Source: DAOUBA01 sp034432855
Lineage (GTDB): Bacteria > Chloroflexota > Anaerolineae > B4-G1
NCBI GenBank assembly: GCA_034432855.1
Contig: DAOUBA010000191.1
Span: 1 to 16,804, forward strand
Direction: 5' to 3'
DNA: 16,804 nucleotides
Shown here: in pieces, positions 7,080 through 11,789 of the stretch
Layout: each line of letters opens with the position of its first letter
How positions within the stretch are numbered: the first letter of the stretch is position 1
Translations under genes and position numbers: made by a program
Notes under the pieces: model-generated
What the model was told of the DNA's origin: nothing
Database searches by the model: none
The model's input: only the letters and a program-made list of their open reading frames with translations

Positions 7080-7667
7080 CTATACCAACGCCGCGCCTCT
7101 GCGTAACGCCTCCAGATTCAGCCCCAGCAGGCTGCGGTGGCGCTCCGGTAGATTTTTATCGAGCGCCCGTTCGACCACTTCCAGCGGCACGACACCGGTG
7201 GCCTGTACCAGCGTTCCCAGACAAACGACGTTCGCCAGGCGCACGTTGCCCAGTTCGGTTGCCAGGTCGCTCGCCGGGACATAGATGGCGCGGATGTCGC
7301 GGCGTTCACTTTTCTTTGGCACCAGGGAACTGTTCACCACCAGCACCCCGCCGGGCTTGACCTCTGGCTCGAACGCCTCCATCGAGGGGATGTTGAGCAC
7401 AGCAGCGGCGTTGGGCCGGCGCACGATCGGCGAGCCGATCTCTTCATTGGAGACGATTACCGTGCAGCGTGCCTTGCCGCCGCGCATTTCCGGGCCGTAG
7501 GAGGGGAGCCAGGTCACGTGTAAGCGCTGCTCCATCGCGGCATAAGCCAGCAGTTGCCCGGCAAACAGTGCCCCCTGCCCGCCGAAGCCGGAGATGATGA
7601 TCTCGTGCTGGGTCGAATGGTTGGTGATGGGCGATTGGTGATTGGGAACCACTCCTTGTCCCAGCAT
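7080..7667 (-). CDS. 2-oxoacid:ferredoxin oxidoreductase, gamma subunit
   Basis: A 195-residue gamma (KorC/VorC-type) subunit, part of the enzyme that turns a 2-oxoacid plus CoA into acyl-CoA, CO2 and reduced ferredoxin. The family motif HEIIISGFGGQGALFAGQ begins at residue 21, and PSYGPEMRGG and the SNEEIGSPIV segment are conserved. The ATG at 7667 shares one base with the beta-subunit stop (TAATG) and is served by GGAGG in the end of that gene, so this start is firm. Residues 7-16 (VPNHQSPITN) are encoded by four copies of an intergenic heptamer repeat; relatives usually begin only a few residues before HEIIISG. The repeat therefore appears to have created a translated N-terminal extension of about 16 residues. 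Confidence 0.9.
   Translation of the reverse strand: MLGQGVVPNHQSPITNHSTQHEIIISGFGGQGALFAGQLLAYAAMEQRLHVTWLPSYGPEMRGGKARCTVIVSNEEIGSPIVRRPNAAAVLNIPSMEAFEPEVKPGGVLVVNSSLVPKKSERRDIRAIYVPASDLATELGNVRLANVVCLGTLVQATGVVPLEVVERALDKNLPERHRSLLGLNLEALRRGAALV
7620..7647. repeat. Heptamer repeat inside gamma-subunit gene (4 units)
   Basis: Plus-strand units GTTGGTG, ATGGGCG, ATTGGTG, ATTGGGA. The same heptamer family fills the gap upstream of the beta-subunit gene (8482-8536). Here it is translated as residues 7-16 of the gamma subunit. Confidence 0.75.
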
Positions 7668-8458
7668 TACTTTGCCTCCATAAGCGCCCTGACCCCGCCT
7701 GTTATCTTCGTATCGCCGAGCGGGTAATAGCCCACCATGTGCTTCTTACCCCATTCCATTGCCTCTAATGGCCCCATGTGCCAGTTAGTGCTGCACGTAG
7801 AGAGAATCTCGACCAATGAAAAGCCCAGTCCCTCCAGTTGTGTCTGGAAAGCGAGTTTGATGGCCTTCTTGGTGCGGCGGATGCCGGGCACGTCGAACAC
7901 CGCCTGGCGGGTAACATAGGCCGCCCCTGGCAACACGGCCAGCAACTCGGCCATCTTTATCGGAAAGCCATCCGTCTCGACGTCACGCCCTGCTGGAGAC
8001 GAGGTGGTCACCTGTCCGGGCAACGTCGTCGGCGCCATTTGTCCGCCGGTCATGCCATAGACGGCGTTGTTGACAAAGATCGTGGTGATCGGCTCGCCGC
8101 GGTTGGCCGTGTGCACGATCTCCGACGTGCCGATGGCTGCCAGGTCGCCATCCCCTTGATAGGTAAAAACAACTTTGTCCGGGCTGACGCGCTTGATGCC
8201 GGTCGCCATGGCCGGAGCGCGGCCATGTGCTGCTTCGGCCATGTCCACATTGAGGTAGTAGTAGGCCAGCACCGCACAACCTACCGGCGCGATGCCCACC
8301 GTGCGCTCACGCACCCCCAACTCGTCGAGCACCTCGGCGATGAGGCGGTGAATGATGCCGTGCGTGCAGCCAGGACAATAGTGGGTGTGCGTAGCGGTCA
8401 GGCTCTCCGGGCGTTTGTAGACCAACTCCATGTCTGTAGGAACCGCGATAGTTGTCAT
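7667..8458 (-). CDS. 2-oxoacid:ferredoxin oxidoreductase, beta subunit (TPP-binding)
   Basis: A 263-residue KorB/VorA-type subunit carrying the thiamine diphosphate site. HYCPGCTHG (26-34) is the family N-terminal motif; GDGD (102-105) and the NN about 25 residues later (130-131) form the TPP/Mg motif. CAVLAYYYLNVD and STCSTNWHMGP (near 215-230) are typical of the enzyme class acting on 2-oxoglutarate or branched 2-oxoacids. The start at ATG 8458 has only a weak GGGATGATG upstream; the next ATG (residue 10) has no better site. The stop (TAA) overlaps the gamma-subunit ATG. A 55-base heptamer repeat separates it from the alpha-subunit gene. Substrate choice (2-oxoisovalerate versus 2-oxoglutarate) cannot be settled from sequence. 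Confidence 0.92.
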   Translation of the reverse strand: MTTIAVPTDMELVYKRPESLTATHTHYCPGCTHGIIHRLIAEVLDELGVRERTVGIAPVGCAVLAYYYLNVDMAEAAHGRAPAMATGIKRVSPDKVVFTYQGDGDLAAIGTSEIVHTANRGEPITTIFVNNAVYGMTGGQMAPTTLPGQVTTSSPAGRDVETDGFPIKMAELLAVLPGAAYVTRQAVFDVPGIRRTKKAIKLAFQTQLEGLGFSLVEILSTCSTNWHMGPLEAMEWGKKHMVGYYPLGDTKITGGVRALMEAK

Positions 8459-8481
8459 CTGCTCATCATCCCAGGTATCAG

Positions 8482-8536
8482 GTTGGGGATTGGTGGTTGG
8501 TGATTGGGGATTAGGATTAGGGATTAGGGATCAGGG
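8482..8536. repeat. Heptamer repeat array (8 units)
   Basis: On the plus strand the units read GTTGGGG, ATTGGTG, GTTGGTG, ATTGGGG, ATTAGG, ATTAGGG, ATTAGGG, ATCAGGG, a near-perfect 7-base period. The array fills the alpha-beta intergenic gap and supplies the alpha-subunit stop codon (8531-8533). Together with the copy at 7620-7647 it marks two junctions of one operon. Confidence 0.85.
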
Positions 8537-9622
8537 ATGGGACAGCTCATCGATTCCTGATCGCTCTTCGAGAGCGAGCCGTTCGATCTCCGCCAGCACC
8601 TCGTCGGGGAACGGGACGGCGCCGCCTAACCGCCCGTAAAAGCGCACCGGGCAGCGGCCTTCAACCGCCAGCCGCACGTCTTCGAGCATCTGACCGGCGT
8701 TCATCTCCACCACCAGTATCCCGCGCACGCTCGCGGACAATTCGGCCAGGCGCGCGCTAGGGAACGGCCATAGCGTGATCGGGCGCAGCAGGCCCACCTG
8801 CAGTCCTTTCTTGCGCGCCTCGCGCGCCGCCGTCTGACAGACGCGGCCCATGATGCCAAATGCCACCAGCAAAAAGTCGGCGTCGGCGGTGTCGTACTCT
8901 TTCCAGCGCACCTCGTTCGCGGCAATCTCGCGCAATTTGGCCTGCAGGCGCAGGTTGACCGCTTCCATCACGTCGGCCTCCAGGTAGAGCGATGTGATGA
9001 AGCGCGGTTCGCGGCCCTGAGCGCCGGTGAGCGCCCAGTCGGGCCGCTCCTCCGGACGGCGCATGGGGCGCATCGGCGGCAGTTCCGCCGGCTCCATCGT
9101 CTGACCGAGAGCGCCGTCCAGGACGACCATGCCAATGGTGCGATACCGGTCGGCCAGGTCGAATGCCAACACGGTGCAGTCAATCGCCTCCTGGACGCTG
9201 GCGGGGGCCAGGACGAGAGGATGAAAATCGCCGTGGCCGGCGGTCTTGACTGCCTGGAAATAATCCGCCTGCGAGGGATGCACGTTGCCCAGGCCCGGGC
9301 CACCGCGCATCACGTTGATGATGACGGCCGGCACTTCGGAGCAGGCGATGTAAGAAAAGCCCTCTTGCATCAGACTGATGCCGGGGCCGGAGGAGGAAGT
9401 CATCGCCCGCGCCCCGGCGCAGGCCGCGCCGTAGACCATGTTGATCGAAGCCACCTCGCTTTCGGCCTGGATAAAGACACGTCCCTCTTCGGGCAACCTC
9501 TTGGCCAGATGTTCCAGTATCTCGCTCTGGGGTGTGATGGGGTAGCCAAAGTAGGCTTCGACCCCTGCCCGTACGGAAGCCTCGGCGATGGCAATGTTCC
9601 CTTCCAGCAGTTCTTTCGCCAT
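8531..9622 (-). CDS. vorB: 2-oxoacid:ferredoxin oxidoreductase, alpha subunit (VorB/KorA type)
   Basis: A 363-residue alpha subunit. GNIAIAEASVRAGVEAYFGY at 8-27, then PITPQSEIL (28-36), the QAESEVASINMVYGAA block, TSSSGPGISLMQEG and NVMRGGPGLGN match the 3-methyl-2-oxobutanoate dehydrogenase VorB group closely, although 2-oxoglutarate enzymes are near relatives. It forms the pyrimidine-binding half of the active site with the beta subunit. The start ATG 9622 has GAGGAGC upstream and lies 13 bases after the ferredoxin stop; an in-frame ATG at 9709 lies within the ferredoxin gene and is rejected. The last codons and stop fall at the edge of the heptamer repeat array, so the C-terminal residues may have been altered by it. 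Confidence 0.93.
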   Translation of the reverse strand: MAKELLEGNIAIAEASVRAGVEAYFGYPITPQSEILEHLAKRLPEEGRVFIQAESEVASINMVYGAACAGARAMTSSSGPGISLMQEGFSYIACSEVPAVIINVMRGGPGLGNVHPSQADYFQAVKTAGHGDFHPLVLAPASVQEAIDCTVLAFDLADRYRTIGMVVLDGALGQTMEPAELPPMRPMRRPEERPDWALTGAQGREPRFITSLYLEADVMEAVNLRLQAKLREIAANEVRWKEYDTADADFLLVAFGIMGRVCQTAAREARKKGLQVGLLRPITLWPFPSARLAELSASVRGILVVEMNAGQMLEDVRLAVEGRCPVRFYGRLGGAVPFPDEVLAEIERLALEERSGIDELSHP

Positions 9623-9635
9623 ACGTTCGTGCTCC

Positions 9636-9869
9636 TCAGGCTGCGGTGTAGCCCTTGCGCCGGTATACGGTAAAGACCACGTCGGGGCAGATGACCGCGC
9701 AGGCAGCACAGCCGGTACAGGTTTCAGTGCCGTTCACTTCGACCGGACGGTGGCCTTTCTGGTTGAAGCGGCCTTGCGCCAGCCGCAGGACGTGCGCCCG
9801 GCAGACCTCTACGCACAGGCCGCAGCCCTTGCAGCGCTCCTCGTCAATCACGACCATACCTTTGGACAT
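9636..9869 (-). CDS. 2x[4Fe-4S] ferredoxin, delta subunit of 2-oxoacid oxidoreductase
   Basis: A 77-residue ferredoxin with two CxxCxxCxxxC clusters: C13, C16, C19, C23 and C51, C54, C57, C61, the second followed by Pro. It should carry electrons from the oxidoreductase core to soluble ferredoxin or act as its delta subunit. ATG 9869 is preferred over the GTG two codons earlier because GGAAGG lies 5 bases before it. It is the first gene of the four-gene set (delta, alpha, beta, gamma), 13 bases ahead of the alpha subunit. A basic C-terminal tail (YRRKGYTAA) follows the second cluster. Confidence 0.93.
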   Translation of the reverse strand: MSKGMVVIDEERCKGCGLCVEVCRAHVLRLAQGRFNQKGHRPVEVNGTETCTGCAACAVICPDVVFTVYRRKGYTAA

Positions 9870-9910
9870 TGTCACCTTCCGGTGTGAATAACCCCCAACC
9901 CCGGTAAAGG

Positions 9911-10690
9911 TTACGAATGCCCAAGGCCGTCCGTCTCCAACCGGCAGCGCGCCAGGACCATCGTGCGCAGCCGCTCAAATCCCAGCCGCTCATAGCAAGT
10001 GATGCCAGGTGTATTGTCCTTCAGGACCTGGAGAAAGACCGTTCTCCCCTGTGCATGGTGCGCTCGCACCAATGCTGCTACGACCTGTGAAGCATATCCG
10101 CGCCTGCGGTGCTCGCGCGCCGTGACGATGTTGCCGAGTTCGGCGACGCGGCCCGTCATAAAGTGCGTGCCGCCCTGGGCCACCAGTACACCGTCCCGCC
10201 GCACGCCAAACCACGGCCCGCGCGCCAACGGATCGCGCTCGAAGGCCATCATCCCCTCGCTTTGAGCCAATGCCATCATTTCTGGCAGGTCCGCCGGCCC
10301 CAAGAGACACGCTGCGCCGGGGTCGAGTGCTGCCGGGTCGCCGCGAAAGAGCATCTGGCATTCCTGATGTACTTCCAGTACGCGGTAGGCTGCCTGCACG
10401 AACGGCCACTGCTCCTGGCCCACCAGGCACCAGAACTCTTCGCCGGGGGCGAGCAATTGGCGGGTCAACGCCGCGATCCGCGTCGCGTCCTCACCGTAGA
10501 ACGAGATGGCGGCGAAGGGCAGGCCGTCGTAGCGGGCCACCAGTGTCTCGTCGTCGCCGGCAAAGCGGCAATCCGCGGCCAGCGCCGTCACGTCGGCGAG
10601 GAAGGTAAAGCAGGCCAGCGTCCCTTCCAAATCGCGCTCCTGCCAGTCCAGGCAACGGGCGTGCCAGGAATCGAGAGTAGCCATACCCAT
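9911..10690 (-). CDS. GNAT-family N-acetyltransferase
   Basis: A 259-residue protein with a C-terminal GNAT domain (about 125-250). The acetyl-CoA-binding motif is HRRRGYASQVVAALV (194-208) after the strand VAELGNIVT; N226 and YERLGF (233-238) form the usual end of the fold. Residues 1-120 are a second, more divergent alpha/beta region (about 50-110), an arrangement seen in two-domain, FR47-like acetyltransferases. The acceptor is unknown. Start: ATG 10690 or ATG 10684; neither has a strong ribosome site. It lies 47 bases after the antitoxin-like gene and 41 bases before the ferredoxin, so it could belong to either unit. It is much larger than known GNAT toxins. Confidence 0.85.
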   Translation of the reverse strand: MGMATLDSWHARCLDWQERDLEGTLACFTFLADVTALAADCRFAGDDETLVARYDGLPFAAISFYGEDATRIAALTRQLLAPGEEFWCLVGQEQWPFVQAAYRVLEVHQECQMLFRGDPAALDPGAACLLGPADLPEMMALAQSEGMMAFERDPLARGPWFGVRRDGVLVAQGGTHFMTGRVAELGNIVTAREHRRRGYASQVVAALVRAHHAQGRTVFLQVLKDNTPGITCYERLGFERLRTMVLARCRLETDGLGHS

Positions 10691-10737
10691 TTACCCAGGC
10701 GGCACATCGCCACGGAGCACGTACAGAAACAGCGAAG

Positions 10738-11193
10738 TCAGTCACCTATGGCTGCTTCTCGCTCATCTCCAATCGCAACACCTCGCGCGATGGCATCGGC
10801 CCGCGCCCTTTCTAACTCACGCTCCCCCGCTTCGGCGAGCATTTCCCGCGTCCAGTGCCGCCGCTCCCAGGCGATGCGCGCGGCCTCGCGTAAAGTTTGA
10901 CGCAACTCCGGGCTCAGGGGTTTTTCCGACTCGAAGGCTCGCCATCCACCTTCCGGCGTTGGCACCATGAGTGGCCCTTCTTCCCTCTCGTTGAGTATCA
11001 ACATCGCTTGCGCCAAGCGTTCCTCCAGATCGTTGATCCGGGCAATGAGCGCCTCGTATTGGCTGGCCCCCAATAACACAGCCTGAGGGCGACCGTAGCG
11101 GGCGATATAGAAGACACTCCCGTCTCGCCGGGTTTCTTCCACCAACTCCCGGATGCGCTGCTTGGCTTCGCTCACGGGCACAATGGCGATCAT
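10738..11193 (-). CDS. Phd/YefM-type antitoxin-like protein, C-terminally extended
   Basis: Residues 1-48 (IAIVPVSEAKQRIRELVEE, then FYIARYGRPQAVLLGASQYEAL) have the Phd/YefM pattern: a helix after VSEAK, a strand, and RxGxPxAVLL leading to YE. This domain binds operator DNA. The remaining 100 residues are unusual for the family (total 151 against a usual 75-90): a coiled-coil-like ALIARINDLEERLAQAMLIL stretch, then a charged helical region ending with GVAIGDEREAAIGD. The start ATG 11193 has GGAGG 5 bases away; the longer frame to 11256 runs through the promoter and operator. It has its own promoter and inverted repeats across the start (see sites). No RelE, Doc or PIN toxin gene is adjacent; the next gene encodes a GNAT protein. 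It may be an orphan antitoxin or a plain regulator. Confidence 0.75.
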   Translation of the reverse strand: MIAIVPVSEAKQRIRELVEETRRDGSVFYIARYGRPQAVLLGASQYEALIARINDLEERLAQAMLILNEREEGPLMVPTPEGGWRAFESEKPLSPELRQTLREAARIAWERRHWTREMLAEAGERELERARADAIARGVAIGDEREAAIGD

Positions 11194-11232
11194 CTTGGCC
11201 TCCATCTTGGCTAATATTTTGACCAAGATGAT
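11189..11232 (-). promoter_or_regulatory. Operator-like inverted repeats of antitoxin gene
   Basis: ATCATCTTGG (11189-11198) and CCAAGATGAT (11223-11232) are perfect 10-base reverse complements. A third copy, CATCTTGG (11203-11210), is inverted to the same right arm with a 12-base spacer. The set covers the -10 box, the predicted transcript start, the ribosome site and the start codon: the expected place for an autorepressor operator. Confidence 0.65.
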
Positions 11233-11256
11233 ACAGCAGTTGCTCTCATTCGTCAA
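11228..11256 (-). promoter_or_regulatory. Promoter of antitoxin-like gene
   Basis: Reading leftward: TTGACG (11256-11251, 5 of 6), a 17-base spacer, TATCAT (11233-11228, 5 of 6). The -35 box includes the stop codon of the upstream repeat-protein gene. Predicted start of transcription is near 11221. Confidence 0.65.
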
Positions 11257-11774
11257 TGTCCGTGTTGAGGGTTCTTCAGCCTCCCTTCGACCTGCGCCAG
11301 CGCCGCGTCCAGGTTCTCCAGGTAACCCGCCAGCGGCGTTTCGGCGATGGGAATCCGGATGGGCACGTCCAGATTCACCGGCACCGTGGTGGCAATCTCT
11401 ACCGTCTCGCTGAGCGGCACGGTCACGTCCAGGTTCACGGGGATCATCGTGCGGATGGGCACGTCCAGGTCGAAGGTGCCCAGGATGCCGGCGTTCACCG
11501 GGATGATGACGACCGTCGAGACGGGGATCGTGGCGCGGATGGGCACGACGACCGACTTGCTGATGGGAACGCTGGCTGCGATGGGGATCTCCCGGCTTAT
11601 TTCGAAGGTGTACGAAAGGGTCTCGTCACCGATAGCGGCGACGGTGGTGCGGGCGCCGGCGAGAACGGTCAGGGTAATCTGCCGGGTGTACAGCGACCAC
11701 AGAGCATTAGCGATGTTGAGCGCAAGCGATATCAGCATCAACACACCCAGGGCGATCAGGTAACCTCTCTTCAT
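11253..11774 (-). CDS. One-TM protein with VPI/IPV repeats
   Basis: I do not recognise a named family. This 173-residue protein starts with a Lys-Arg pair and a hydrophobic helix (about 4-27; signal anchor or uncleaved signal). A beta-rich region (60-143) follows, built of short alternating units: VPIR at 77, 105 and 137; IPV or VPV at 83, 91, 111 and 131; and NLDV at 114 and 134. The DNA word acgtccag recurs in the coding region. The tail (YLENLDAALAQVEGRLKNPQ) is helical. Alternating hydrophobic and polar residues with regular Pro suggest a small extracytoplasmic beta structure close to the membrane (inference). The ATG has AAGGAGT upstream. It starts 15 bases after the methyltransferase-like gene, so the two are likely co-transcribed. 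Confidence 0.7.
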   Translation of the reverse strand: MKRGYLIALGVLMLISLALNIANALWSLYTRQITLTVLAGARTTVAAIGDETLSYTFEISREIPIAASVPISKSVVVPIRATIPVSTVVIIPVNAGILGTFDLDVPIRTMIPVNLDVTVPLSETVEIATTVPVNLDVPIRIPIAETPLAGYLENLDAALAQVEGRLKNPQHGH

Positions 11775-11789
11775 CGGTGCACTCCTTTG

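Noticed and set aside
6219..7106. 295-codon plus-strand frame
   Set aside because: It lies opposite the patatin and membrane-protein genes; high GC gives long antisense frames, and its sequence has no family features.
11189..11256. N-terminal extension of the antitoxin-like frame to 11256
   Set aside because: The region contains a promoter, inverted repeats and a good ribosome site for ATG 11193; the family N-terminus starts there.
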